Below the pieces are notes generated by a model. That model saw only the letters and a program-made list of their open reading frames with translations. It was not told the DNA's origin and made no database searches. Shown piece after piece: positions 23,922 through 36,576 of a DNA stretch of 64,000 nucleotides; position 1 is the first letter of the stretch, and each line of letters opens with the position of its first letter. Source of the stretch: Chamaecrista fasciculata (lineage: Eukaryota > Streptophyta > Magnoliopsida > Fabales > Fabaceae). The DNA lies in assembly GCA_003254925.1 (NCBI GenBank), contig QANZ01052659.1, positions 1-64,000 of the forward strand. The letters run 5' to 3'. Both the position numbers and the translations under genes were made by a program.

Positions 23922-25406
23922 GCATGTGGCATAATCACACTATGTAATCATCTCATTGACTCGTCAATTTGTTTCCTTTTGTCAATTACCCCAATAGTAA
24001 AAGGTTAATCTAAAAGAATTTTCAAGGAGAAATGACCGCAAGTTTACAAGACAACAGAGGATATATATGACTAATAGTTAGAAATACATTTTTTTTTATC
24101 ATAAATGAGTTGACAAAAACAGAAATAAGAATCTTCCTTTTAAATTATAAATTAAGAATAAATTTATGATTGACTTTTTTTTAAAAAAGTGAACATTTTT
24201 ATTTGTATTTTTTATCAACTCTACGACATATATATTAAAGAAAAATAAATAATCTCAATTATCTAAATTAAAGTAACAATAAAACTTAAACGAAATTATA
24301 TTTTGAAAACTAAAATAAAACAAAAATAATTTTAAGGCTTATATAAAAAAACTACATACATAATTTAAGGATCAAGATATACCTAATAATAATCTTATAT
24401 TATATGGCTCCGGTGCTTTCTGGTCGTACGCTACATTTTCACAACATATTACTTTATAAAAGAAGTCAAAATTCTTAATTAATCCCAATTGTATCAGGAA
24501 ATTTCAAATTAGTCCTAAATATTTTATTTATTTTAAATGAATTTTACATATTTTTATAATTTTTCAAATTGGTTCCAAACTTACTCATTTATCAATATAA
24601 AAATTTTATGTAATCTTTAACTTCAAATCAATTCAAACATTACATGTATAAAAGGGCACTTCAAATAAATTCAAACATTACATGTATAAAAGAGCACACC
24701 AAGCCCCTAGTCTTATATATGCCTTCACTTTAATGAAATTGGAAAGTAAATATACCAATACAAAATAAAATGATCGTACGTGTATCAACTTTCAAAGAAA
24801 ATATTACCCAACACCCCTTAATTATTATAAGTACAAAGTATAAACTAAAAAAGTGTCTAAAAGGATTAAAAATGATTCATTTGGGTGTATATCGAAATTA
24901 TTTTGAAGCGATCACTTTAGCATTTATAATATCTTTTTTGTCTTGGAATCTTCATATACTTTGTGAGTCTTATTACAACAATGACGAACATGCAATGCTG
25001 GCAAAATGGCAGGTGGGAGTCATTAATTAATTGGGGTTGATGATGAGAAGAAGGAAAAAGAAAAAGAAAAAGGGGACAAAGTAGTATTTTCGTCGATACA
25101 ACGTTATATTACATTACATACCACAAATTTCCATTACATCAGATACAAAACTGGTGGATACATATATAAATATATATATATATATATAACCACCTATATG
25201 AGAATGGAAACTCCATGCATGAATTAACACATAGCATGCAAATATTCAAAAGCACAAGAAGGAAACAATATAATAATATATAACCCATGAAAAAAAAAAT
25301 CAATAGTCTGAAAGTAGTATGACTACATTATATTATATTATACATATTTTGGTTTTGTTTTTTTATTGGTAATGAAGAGGTGCTTAATAGTAATTAATAT
25401 TTATTA

Positions 25407-28358
25407 TTAAGAGAGAGGGGCCCTTTGGGGGGCACCCTTTCGCCTACTGCCGAGAGAAAGGGCAATACGAGAGAGAAAGGGATTACTGTTATTGTTGTGG
25501 TTTTTGAGTTTGGGGTGATGGGAAATGACGGAATTGCTGGTGGCCTCAGTGTTGGAGAAAGAGGAAGATCGAAAGTCGTCAGGGGCAGTTTGGGTATCAT
25601 CGTCAATGACCTCTGAGCTGTCCACTCGTAGGCCCTCGAATTGCGAGAATGCAAAATCAGATTCATCGAATCGATGTAAAATGCCGGACAAGTTCTCTCC
25701 TTCATACACCATGTGATCTACCTGCACCCACCACCACCACCATTCTTATTTCAAATTCCACTTCAACCCTCTCAGGTGAGGTGAGGTGAGGTGAGGACCA
25801 TAAAATACTTGAAAAAACTTCTATCAATTTTTTAAAATTCAAACAGGTATCTCTAATTTTTTAACAAGTTACTAGGAATAATAATTGTCAATTAATTTAA
25901 CTCAAAAATTTTAAATGATTGAAGTTAAAAATTCAAAAAATACAACCTAAAACTCAAGGGCTAACTACATTTTAACATTTTTTCCCTAAGTTTCCTATAT
26001 TTATACAGTATTTAAGTTAATATTATTTAAGAAGATATTGGGTACTAAATTTGAACATCTCTTTCAATAAGAATTTAAAACACAAGTTTATGATGTAAAG
26101 ACTATCTGGTTGAATTTAGAGAGAGAAGATGATAGACAAACCTTGCATGCGAGAGAACAGAAATGGAATGGCTGCTGAAGAATCCTGTCACAAGTGCAGC
26201 AAACATTGGCAGGGCCTTTGCATGATCTTGACTGTGGTCTCTGATTTAAGAATATCACCTTCGCACTGTTTATTGTATACGGCTTCATTGCAATACAATC
26301 CCACAAAATTAACAAAATTAATCAATTATCATCTTTCTTCTTATTATTATTCTTCAAATATTTTCCATCAATTACTTACACATGCAATATTATGCAACAA
26401 ATTTCATTTCTTTGATTTAATTACCTGAATATTGGAGCAGTCAATGAGCTTCTCTAGATCCCCCAATCGAACCACGTCGTGGTATACATACCTTCTCACC
26501 TGCCACATAACCCAACATTCTATTCTATTAATACATTCTCCAAAATCTCAGTTTGAATATTCACTACTCAAATTATCAATTATAAATTACAGAACCTCCC
26601 AAATTATCATCTCAAAATACAATTTGTTGAAACCTGATAAAAGTGAGAGATCTTAACCTCCAAAATCTCAGGTCAAGTGTGTTTATTAGGGAAGCTAATT
26701 GACTCATTTCTAAGGAATCTTACCTCACGTGAAAGAGTTAGCACCAACCTTGTCTTTGCCGAAAAACAAGAAGAAATAAATATGAATGCAAAATGTATAT
26801 ATATATATATATTATTTTTCCAAAAAAAAAAACTATTGTTTAGTAACTATTTACATTTTACACAGACTCCACATGAAATATCTAGAGATTCAGTTCTAAA
26901 AAAAACAAAATTACTCACTACTTGTTATTTCTTCAAATTCGTACAGTAATCATATTTTGGGGACCATAACAAATTACTGAGTAGTACAAATTCAAATATT
27001 ACGGCAAAACAATTAAACCTAGCTCTTTGAAAACATGTGCCTCCTGAATTAAAATGAATAAAAATAAACATTTTTATTTTTATTATAAATAAATAAAGAA
27101 GTATGGATGGAGAATAATTTAGGGGAAGTAGAAGGGTTGGTTTGGAAATAAAGAGGGACATACACAACACTAAGAATTGGGAACAAAATATTTGGTCAAA
27201 CTTTCGCTTTCACTGAAAGGAACAGCTGAGAAACCTTTGCAGGTAGAAATGGATAAAAAAGAGATCTTCCATTAATGGGAAAAAAACCAAAACTAAAAAG
27301 TGGGAATCAAAGACATGATGAAACCCTTTCTGGGAAACCATATATATATATATATATATATAAATAATTATATATGTAAGATGTGGAAGAAATACCAAAT
27401 AAAACGAGACATTATTGGGGGAATTTAATCAAACAAAGAAACAAGTTATTTATTTCATTTTCTAAAGACAAAATAAAAAATGAAGTAGAAATTAAATCCC
27501 AAAACTAGAGAAAGAGAATCTAGCAGAGGGAGAATCCATTAATTCCTTCCTGCCAAACCATGGACACAGAAGAAACTCTCAAAAGAATCTTTCAACAATA
27601 GAAAAATTGCATGAAAGAAAGTTTCAAGACAGAAATCACAGTTTGGATTTTGTGTGTGTCATCGGGTAACAAGCACAAACAAAAATTGGTCTACCCAAAG
27701 AGAACAAAAAGAGCCGTGACACAAACAAGCTTAATTAATTATTTTCATGGAACAATTACAACAGAAATTCAAAACCGAAAAGCTTAATTAGTTATGTAGT
27801 CATCATCATTATCTCAACAACATCAGAGAAAAATAACAAGAAAAATTGAAACTACCAGTAGCTAGGTTCCATACAGACGTGTGTATATACTGTATATATA
27901 TATATATTACAAGAGTTGCATGCGAGTGAAAGAAGAGAACAAATTAAGCGATAGTCACCGGAAAACAGGAATCGGAGTAATCTAGACTCAAGTAGTGTGG
28001 TGATAAGAGTATTGGTGAAGGTTTTGAATCGAAAATCTTAGTTAAGAATATGAATAAAGGCTTTTGTGATGAGAATTGAGGGAAGGAGAATTGAAATTGG
28101 GGGAAATGAATGAATGAGAATTAGGGATTTGGGAATGAAGAATTGGGGAATATTTGAGAGAGAGGAGAGAGAAAGTAATACCTGGAGAAGAGGGTGAGAG
28201 CGGTGAGAAGGGAGGCAGTGGGGGCAGATGCTAAGGCAACAGTGCAAGCAAAAGACGTTCTTCTCGTTCTTCCTGCGATCCTGGTGGGTCCCACACCCAC
28301 CAAAGAATGTCTCCGCCATCAGCCTCTCTAGCCATGCAGGTTTATTATTATTATTCAT
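25407..28358 (-). CDS. PLATZ-type zinc-binding transcription factor, four exons
   Basis: PLATZ proteins are plant-specific nuclear zinc proteins that bind A/T-rich DNA and repress transcription. Exons on the minus strand: 28358-28182, 26499-26425, 26282-26142, 25721-25407, all phase 0 with GT-AG borders, giving 235 residues. The first zinc cluster is complete: C22-x2-H25-x11-C37-x2-C40-x4-C45-x2-C48-x3-H52-x2-H55. The second is C112-x2-C115-x10-C126-x3-C130. Family blocks YVYHDVVRL (exon 2) and PYTINSAKVIFLNQRPQ (exon 3) are present. Exon 4 encodes the variable tail, with Asn- and Ser-rich stretches. I chose MNNNNKPAWLERLM as the start because PAWL opens the conserved domain; an in-frame ATG at 28445 would add about 29 residues with a long Glu run from a GAA repeat and is less likely. 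Intron 1 is 1.7 kb. It appears intact. Confidence 0.93.
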
Positions 28359-28360
28359 CT

Positions 28361-28365
28361 CTTCT

Positions 28366-28398
<33 letters not shown>

Positions 28399-28535
28399 CT
28401 TTCTCTAATTTCTCTCCTTCTCATCATCATCGTCTCTCTCACCATCTCTCTCTCTAATCAATTAATTCGCCTCTTCTTCTTTCTCTTTTCGTCCACCTAC
28501 CTAGCTACCTCTTTCTCTCTCTCTCTCTCTCTGTG
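28361..28535 (-). repeat. GAA and GA microsatellites in the PLATZ leader
   Basis: A CTT run (GAA on the sense strand) lies at about 28361-28410, immediately before the ATG at 28358, and a CT run lies at about 28510-28533. Both fall between the TATA box and the start codon. Confidence 0.75.
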
Positions 28536-28747
28536 AGAATTGATGAACAGAAGGAAGGATTGATATGGAGTATTAATGATGGAAGGAAGGATCGGTGAAT
28601 TTGTTGGTGGGAGGGAACAGGAATACGAAACGAAACGAATAGAAAAGAATAGAATACTAGTGAATGATAGATGAATTTTGCTTTCTGCCCCCCTCTTGTA
28701 ATTGATTATGGTGCGAAAACCCTAAACCACACACTTCTCTATTCGGC

Positions 28748-28757
28748 CTATTTATAG
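28748..28757 (-). promoter_or_regulatory. TATA box of the PLATZ gene
   Basis: The minus strand reads CTATAAATAG about 390 bp upstream of the chosen ATG. This predicts a start near 28720 and a leader of about 360 nt that holds CT/GA-rich tracts. Position and sequence fit a plant TATA box; no transcript evidence is available. Confidence 0.55.
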
Positions 28758-28846
28758 AAGAGGAGCTTCCAGAATTCTTGTCGTTTCTGGATAGAGAGAG
28801 ATATAGCACAAATATGAAAATGAAAATTGAAAATTGAAAATCTCAG

Positions 28847-28847
<1 letters not shown>

Positions 28848-28913
<66 letters not shown>

Positions 28914-28922
28914 TGTGTGTGT
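28848..28922. repeat. GA/GT microsatellite upstream of the PLATZ gene
   Basis: About 28 GA units are followed by six GT units. The tract lies about 100 bp upstream of the predicted TATA box of the minus-strand gene. GA/CT tracts are bound by BBR/BPC proteins in plants, so a regulatory role is possible but is inference. Confidence 0.7.
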
Positions 28923-29320
28923 GCGCTGTGGTGTGGTGTGTATTGGACGGATGGAGAGAGAGAAAAGGGTTTATTGGGTTTAATGGCGGGAAGACAGCCC
29001 ACCAATGTGTACTGTCTCTGAAAACTTGTTCATTTTCTTTCCTTTTTCTTCCCTCAGGCTCAGTGAGTGATCTGAGCACTCCACTATGACACCCTTCATT
29101 TATTAAGGCCTTCTATCCTCTCATCTCATTTGACCAACTTCACTCTCTTCCCTTCCTTCCACAACAATCCTTCCTCTCTTCCTAATTTCAATTTACTACT
29201 AATTCAAATCATGATTCAAATTCTTAGTTTTATTTCTATAAAATTATAAATAAACTGTTAATAATATTGATTTTATATATATATTTTTAACATATATTAT
29301 TTCGTTGACAAAATGTTAAT
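28923..29320. other. Intergenic DNA upstream of the PLATZ gene
   Basis: A pyrimidine-rich stretch (about 29090-29185) is followed by AT-rich DNA. No gene is seen. The right edge is the 10-bp target duplication of the next element. Confidence 0.45.
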
Positions 29321-30692
29321 GAGTAAACTAGCAATCCGGTCACTGAATTTTAGGGGGTGGTACCTGAATGGTGGAAAATTGTAATCCGATCCCTGAATTT
29401 TGCAAACATTATACAAATATATCCCTCTGTTAGATTGGGTTACAAAAAAACTGACGTAACACTAACAGAGTCTGATGTAGCCCGTTATTTGCTGATGTGG
29501 CCGTTAATTGCCACGTCAGTTTTCGTTATACTAAAAAAAACTCTTGCCATGTGTGTATTTCTCGCCATATCAGCATATACATTATAAAAAAGTCTGAGTT
29601 AAGCAATTAGGTCCCTGAGCCATTCTTATCTCATTATTCTCAATTCCCTCTCTTTTTCATCATCTTCATTTATTTTAGTCCTAAATCCTCAAAATAAAAT
29701 TATAAAGTGTCCCAAAACTCTTCCAAACATTCTAATTTAGTCCTTAATCCAGGAATATTTCAGGGACTAAATTGAAATCATCAAAATAATAAAAATCCTA
29801 AACCTTAAACCCTAAATTGATTTCATCTCCATAATTAAAAAAATGCAGAACATAAATCCTAAATTGATTTCATCTCCATCTTCAATCTCCATCTCCATCA
29901 AGTAGAATCCCCATCTCCACATCTCAATCTTCAATCTCCAATCTCCCAAATCTGAAGGTCTTGCACATACGAAACAAGATTGAAACTACTAGGGTACGAG
30001 AAGATAGGGACAAAAATGGAAATTGAAACTACGAAATCGCCATGGTTGGAGCATTCGAAGAACCCTACGAAATCTGAAAAAAATTTTGGGATAGCGTTTT
30101 CTATTTTTGTTTTCATTTCTAGGTAATAGGCTTTGATTTGCTGTAATTTTCGATCTCTAACTCTACTCTAGTTGTCGGAATGATGATGAAAACAGGGGAG
30201 GAAGAGGACGACGGAGGAGAGAGAGAGTGAGGATGAGGATGAGGATGAAGATTATGTTCTAAATTGAAATGTTTGGAAGAGTTTTGAGACACTTTACAAT
30301 TTTATTTTGAGGATTTGAGACTAAAATGAATGAAGATGGTGAAAAAGAGGGGGAATTGAGAATAATGGGATAAGAATGGGTCAGGGACCGAATTGCTAAA
30401 CTCAAACTTTTTTTTAATGTATATGCTGATGTGGTGAGAGAAATACACACGAGACAGGAGTTTTTTTTGTAGTATAACGGATGCTGACGTGGCGGTTAAC
30501 GGCCACGTCAGCAAATAACGAGTCACAACAAACTCTGTTAATGTCATGTCAGTTTTTTTATAACCTCAATCTGACGGAAGGACTTATCTGTATAACGTTT
30601 GCAAAATTCAGAGACCGAGTTGCAATTTTCCACCATTCAAGGACCGATCTGCCACGGCCTACAAAATTCAATACCAAGTTGCTAGTTTACTC
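29321..30692. mobile_element. Non-autonomous Mutator-like element (element B)
   Basis: The ends are GAGTAAACTAGCAA and its exact complement TTGCTAGTTTACTC. The element is flanked by a perfect 10-bp duplication AAATGTTAAT (29311-29320 and 30693-30702). The inverted repeats continue inward for about 450 bp with gaps, including GGTGGAAAATTG near the ends, CCACGTCAGC-type blocks, and a block of about 150 bp ending AAACTCTTCCAAACATT. The centre (29820-30230) has predicted leader-like sequence and GA/GAT runs. No transposase is present. The long arms and 9-10 bp duplication indicate a Mutator-like element. Confidence 0.85.
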
Positions 30693-31875
30693 AAATGTTA
30701 ATGGGCGTTATATTAACAAACCAATTTTATAGAGAAATATGATATTTCATAGACAAATGTAATCTACTTACATAAATTATTAACGGCTATGTCAACTCAA
30801 TGTATATAGAAAGAAGTTTTTAATTTAATACTTCAGATTTGCTGTTAATTTAATTATTTATAAAAATAAAAGATTTTTAATGATTATTTTCTATTTAAGT
30901 TTCTTTTAGTATTATTGTCAAAATTAATATAATATTATTTTTATTTCCAAACTTTTACATAAGAAAAATAATTTAACTTGTAGTTTAACCATCAAATTAT
31001 GAATAGAAATTTAATTATCAGAATAACACTAAAAGGGAAGTTCATTTTCGAGAGATTAAATTCACAATAATAATTTTTTTGAAAAATGCTAAATCAAAGA
31101 CTATCTTATTTGTATAATCTGTTTTTATGTCATTGATTAAATTAATAAACTACCACTCTTAAATCTAAGTATAAAAATAATATTCATGAAAATTTATCTA
31201 TTAAAGATCATTGATAGTAATATTTTTTTTAAGGATTAAACTAAAAGTCTGACTGGAATATATACTTTTTTCCTCGAATTTATCATCATATAAAATACAT
31301 AATTTAATCCCAAATCATGTTTATAACAAATAAACTCAAATTTAATTTACTTTAATAATTATTCTCCCATGATTGAAATGATTTAGGAAAATGGAATTAA
31401 GTTAAGTAATTTTTTAAAATATTTGCCATATAGTTCTTTTAATAAGAAGCTTTATTTCATATTATCTTCTTGATAAATAGTCATGCAAAGAGTGTTATTT
31501 TATATTGTGATTGGTCGTATAAAATTTCTTTGCTATGTGTTTTTATTTTATTCATAAATATGATAAACATACAAAATAATTTTATTTAAATTTATTGACA
31601 AAAATATTAATTATATGGCAAAAGTATTAGAGTAAACAAATAACTTAGTTTCTAAAATATCATTGAGTTCACGACTCAAACTCAAACTCAAACTTTGAAA
31701 ATTTTAAATACACACTCTAATCTCTAAAAAAAACAAAACATTACATATATTAATTCTTTTTATAAATTAAATAGTATATCATTTGATTCTCTCTAAAAAG
31801 AATGAGTATATTAGTTTTTTTATGGGCTTAATTATATATTTAAACTTTTTTAAAATTTAATAATTTTTCAATGAT

Positions 31876-32750
31876 CAAATTATTGTGATAAACTTTGAAA
31901 ATGGCAACATCTTAATTTGTAGAGTCTAGATTAATTGAATGAAACCCATATGATATTTGAGGTTCAAACTTTGAAGACTTCATGTATGTAAAGGAGAACT
32001 AGCCAATAGCCATAGTATGTTTTGACAATTTGACTTGGATTAATGACAAATTGACATGAGAGCTAGCCAATAGTCATGCTTTGACAATTTGATTTGGATT
32101 AATAACAACCAAAACAAACTTTCCATGTTGATTCATTTCTGGGTAAATTTAAATTTTAAAGGTTTGGAACAACCTCATAATATTACCATTATTTATATTT
32201 ATGAGTGCAAAAATGTACTTTCATTTATAATAATTATAAATAAATTTACCAATCAATCAAATCGGATTGAGTGTGAATCTTCACATGTACTCACATGAAA
32301 TATTTTTAATGAGAAGTAATAGTGTAAATTTGCAATGATCAAATTATGACTTTACTATTCACCAAAAAAAATTCTGAATTTACTCAAATTATTATGATGA
32401 GCTTTGAATATGACAATATCTTAATTTATAGATTCTAGATTAACTAATGAAACTCATGAAATTTGAAGTTCAAACTCGGAAGACACCTTGCATGTAAAGG
32501 AGAGCTAGCCAATAACCATGGTATGCTTTAACGATTTGACTTGCATTAATGACAAACAAAACAAACTTTCGTCGATATGAATGATAATTTAAAGAAATAT
32601 TAACGGTTCAGTTTTCAATACATTTGAAGGTTATAACAACCTAATGATCATTACCATTATTTATAAGTGCAAATTAAAATGTACTTTTATTTATAGTGAT
32701 TAGAAGTAAAATTACTAATAATTTGACCAATAAAATTAGGTTGAGCATGT
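31876..32750. repeat. Diverged tandem duplication, about 509-bp period
   Basis: The block 31876-32280 recurs at 32385-32750. Shared landmarks in the same order are CAAATTATT(G/A)TGATGA-like, CATCTTAATTTGTAGA-like, TGTAAAGGAGA(A/G)CTAGCCAATA, GACTTG(G/C)ATTAATGACAAA and ATTACCATTATTTAT. Divergence of perhaps 15-20% by eye makes it an old duplication. Confidence 0.7.
32347..32384 (+). mobile_element. Possible degenerate micro-insertion
   Basis: ATTCACCAAAAAAAA lies between TTATGACTTTACT and TTCTGAATTTACT, which agree at about 10 of 13 positions. It has the same layout as the clearer tail-only insertions but is weaker, and it falls at the junction of the 509-bp duplication. Confidence 0.3.
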
Positions 32751-33560
32751 GTAATATATTTGATTATAGTGATTTTTTTTAATAAAGATAATTGTATTTA
32801 TAAAATACCAAATTTAAATCTTACTTAAATAATATTAAATCACTTACTATCCAAATTTTTATTAGTAAAACTTTCTCACTTTAAATGAGAGGAAATGTAT
32901 CAATATATCTCTCATTATGACTTATTCGTGAAGATTTTCTTAAAATTATGATAATTGATAAATGTTACTTCATATTTATAATCTTTTACAAGTAACCCTA
33001 TAAACCATAAGAATTGACAAATATTTTTATTTCATATAATTATTCTTCAAATAACACCCCCAGCTATAAAAATTGCAATCCTATAGTATTTTAAGAGTGT
33101 AATAACAAAAGAGATAGAAACAAACCCTTTAATTTTAGATAATTATAAATAAAAGTATGATATAATTATATTTTATATTAATGAAATATAAATATCTTAT
33201 AATAATAAAATAAAAATATTTTATAATCAAGTTTAATATAAAAATTCAACAAGTTATAAAATATATGGATAATTATTTATTAAAAACTCACTGAAGATAA
33301 TAAAATTGAGAATAAAAAAAATAGTTTTTAAATAAAAAAATTATATCTCATTTATACCTTAATCAGAATTTTGTTGGGGCCCATCTTCATGTAAAAAACA
33401 AAATTTTGTGTAGTGTCAAATCAGTGATTGAGGTCAAATTGTGAATAATTTTCATTCAAAGTGGTCAGAAAGTTGGCATTCTCCTGGAAAGTGAAACGAA
33501 AATTGCAAACAACTATTTTACAGCCTATCATAACAGATATGGAAAGGATACAAACACCAA

Positions 33561-33905
33561 CCATTTTTTTAAAGAAATATTTTGTTAAAAAATTGAGTGT
33601 GATAAAATTGAAGTCAAATGGGAGTTAAACGTATTATTTTCTCATATTTGTCATTGAATTGCTATCTACATTTATATTTTTATGAGTTTTATTTAAGTCC
33701 ATATCATTGAATATTGTCCAAGTTGTATTGATTCGACCTTTTTTTTAAAAAAAATATTCTGTTAAAAAATTGAGTGTGATAAAACTGAAGTCAAATGAGG
33801 GAGTTAAATGAATTCATATAGTGTGTATTATTTTCTCATAACTGCGATTGAATTGATATCTACATTTATCTTTTTATGAGTTTTATTTAATTCCATATCA
33901 TTTAC
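33561..33905. repeat. Tandem duplication, about 175-bp period
   Basis: The block 33561-33715 recurs at 33737-33905. Both contain TTGTTAAAAAATTGAGTGTG or a one-base variant, GAAGTCAAATG, TATTATTTTCTCATA and TATGAGTTTTATTTAA. The second copy has an extra stretch of about 18 bp near 33808. Confidence 0.75.
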
Positions 33906-34235
33906 ATCCTTTACACTTTGTTCCTCTCAAACATGTGGTATTGTTTATCATTTCTTCATTTAATTTATAATTTTTAGTCACTACTTCTACACCATCTTTT
34001 TTTTTCTTTATAATAATTTTATCATTAATTAATTAAAACAATCAATAAATTACTGAATCGCTGATATCGACAAAATTATGTGAGTGATTTGATTAAAAAT
34101 TAATTTAAAATATCCAAACCATCTATCGACCACTTCTAATAAAATTTACTCTTAATATCTCAAAAAGTTTTATGTCGACTCTTTATATGGTCTATTTTAT
34201 ATTTCCACTCAAAATGAATATGTGACTAAAAAAAC

Positions 34236-34274
34236 ACTATAGTCAATTTTTTTTAGCTGAACTATAGTTAATTT
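34236..34274 (-). mobile_element. 11-nt T-headed micro-insertion with 14-bp target duplication
   Basis: ACTATAGTCAATTT at 34236-34249 and ACTATAGTTAATTT at 34261-34274 (one mismatch) enclose TTTTTAGCTGA, which on the minus strand is TCAGCT plus an A-run. Confidence 0.5.
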
Positions 34275-36519
34275 ATGATGTGAAATAAAAGGTTAAGGAC
34301 ATATTTCAAGAATATTAGATCATTTTAAAGAAAGAGAAGATGATGCAAAACACTAAGCTTTTTATTTCGCATCAATTTAAACTATGTTTAACAAATTATG
34401 AAAAGCTATCCAATTGTTATGAAATATTATGTTAAATGTCTATTATAATTCACTCAAATTTTGGTTTCTCAATGTACATGAATGTGTATATCACTTTTGG
34501 TTATTTTAGAGGATTTCAAATTTAACCAATTTCCGCTTATCATTTTGAACCAACTCCATATAAATTATTTTATTCTAAAAAGGTTAAAACATTTAAAATT
34601 TCTTTAAATTTAGCTACTGTGTCAAAAAAACTTTAAAAATAATAAAAGACCACGTAAATTTTTAATTTCATACAAGTAATTCTATTTAATTTTATTTTAT
34701 TAAAAAAATTATTAATAATTGATAAAAACACTGTTTTTTTTCACAAACTTTACATCAACTTTTAATTTTGTTCTTAATCTTTTTTTGCTGTCAATTTCTT
34801 TCCCAATATTTTAGATTTTACTCAATTTCATCTTGTAACTAACTATTTTTAACAAATCAATGACAAACTTTATCGTACTTTTCATTCAAAGTTTCTTTTT
34901 CTATAATTTTTATATCACATGTTATTAGTCATATAAGATTTATAGTTAATATTTGGATAAAATAAGAATAAATAATAAAATTGATCAAAATATTAAATTT
35001 TAAAAGACAAAATTAACAGTAAAAGAACATTAAAGATGAAATTGAAAATTGATGTTAAGTTTAAGAACGATTGTTATTATATTTTATATCGATTTAAATT
35101 TAAAATTAGATATTGTTATAATTAATAGTAGTAAACAAATAAAGTAAAAATATTTTTTTTATAAAAATCTCATCAAAATGAATACGAAGTGAAATTTCAG
35201 ACTAATTTTCATCATTTTCAAAAGTGTGAGAATTTTTTTCACTCAATAACTAATTTATTTTTTAAAAAAATATATATGCATTTTAGCTTTCTAAAAGCTT
35301 CAAATTAGCATGGCTAATACATAGCTTAAGATTGATGAAGTGAGTGCTGAGTTTTGTGTCTTGTTCTTCCTCGGTTTCAAAGCTGGTCATATGACCAAAC
35401 CCTTTTTCATTTGTACTATCTTTCTATAATGTTAATTATTTAATTACGAATGACCCTAATTCATTCCCTCTCCCACTTCATTAATTTATTGTTGTTAAGA
35501 AGACATATCTTAAATTTTTATAACATTACATATGCTATGCTCATCGAAACACTAAATATGAATAATATTGTATTTATTGGTTGGCTCAAAACACCCAATT
35601 GTAGTATTGCTGTCTACAAATTTTGGGAGGAGTGTCCTATTTTTATCAATTTTCTAAATTCGTCTTAATCCTCCTGACACAACATTTTGTAATATCCCAT
35701 ATGCCACACATAGATTCAGGTGGAGAACATTCTTTAAACTAATGAAACAAATAATTAAATCGTAATAATTTAATGAAGCAAAGGTTTTGTTTTCTGAATT
35801 TATAATCACTAGAGCAGATCAGTTTCAGAAAGAAAAAGAAAATCAAAAAATAATATGCCACCCAATAGTGAAATGGCAAAGAATCCAATGCTGGTCACAT
35901 TAGGGTTTCACCTTTCAACATATATATCCATTTTCTTTTAGACAACATAGAAACTCTACCATGTAAAAGATTATCTTTGACTCAGCAACCCCATATACAT
36001 ATATATACAATATACTCACACACACACACAAACACACTGAGTTTTAAATATAATAAAATAAATACAAAAATAATAAAAATATCATAAAATGAATTTGTAT
36101 TATATTTGAGGGTATGTTTGGATATGGAGGGTTGGGGAGGGATCAGAGTGAAATGGGTTAGAATGATCTGAAATTTGTGTTTGGATGGTTTTGTGTTTAA
36201 AATGTTATTCAAAGTTCAAACATAAGTTAATTATTGATTAATATGTTAATGAATACTCCTTTCGGTAATTTTGTGGATGCACACAGACTAAGAAAATAAT
36301 TAATTCATCTTAAACTTAGAAAAATCTAGGATAAAAAGAATATATTATCCTTATTTATTCTTTTTTAATTTCAAAGCATATTTATTATTAAAAGAGAATA
36401 GGTAGGGATAAAATTGTAAAAAAAAATTAATGCTTTCTTGATTTTGTATAACATCAGATATTTTGAAACGTAAATCTCCAAAACTATTACAGATATTGTG
36501 AACCAAAGGAGGTACTTTG

Positions 36520-36565
36520 TATTAGATAACATATGGCCCAAGCCCATTTGCTCCTCTTCTTGCTT
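36520..36565 (+). repeat. Left LTR remnant of the copia element
   Basis: About 36 bp match the start of the right LTR (ATAACATATGGCCCAAGCCC) before similarity stops. The remainder of this LTR is deleted. Confidence 0.7.
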
Positions 36566-36576
36566 TGTGAAGTGTA

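Larger units (their letters stand above)
22741..25406. other. AT-rich intergenic DNA with an assembly-adjacent duplication
   Basis: No gene is supported; the frame at 24770-25030 shows no family features. A 226-bp segment is present twice (23201-23426 and 23534-23759), the second copy abutting an N at 23760. A Mutator- or MITE-like inverted arrangement of GGGGTATAATTGAG and its complement may exist at about 22970-23210 but is too weak to call. Two micro-insertions lie at 23.80-23.92 kb. Confidence 0.5.
30703..36514. other. Long AT-rich intergenic region
   Basis: No gene supported over 5.8 kb. It contains two local tandem duplications (31876-32750 and 33561-33905), a micro-insertion at 34236-34274, and near 36110-36200 a GGGTATGTTTGGATATGGAG sequence like the end of hAT-type MITEs, without a matching right end. 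Confidence 0.5.

Noticed and set aside
24770..25030. An 86-codon open frame on the plus strand
   Set aside because: No domain, signal or homology is recognisable, and the frame is typical of AT-rich non-coding sequence.
28748..29079. Frames encoding runs of Ser-Leu or Arg-Glu
   Set aside because: They are translations of the GA/CT microsatellite upstream of the PLATZ gene.
32089..32298. 69-codon frame in the 31.9-32.7 kb duplication
   Set aside because: The duplicate copy does not keep the frame open, so there is no sign of selection on a protein.
36110..36200. hAT-like MITE end (GGGTATGTTTGGATATGG)
   Set aside because: Only one end is visible; without a matching right end or an 8-bp duplication it cannot be called.
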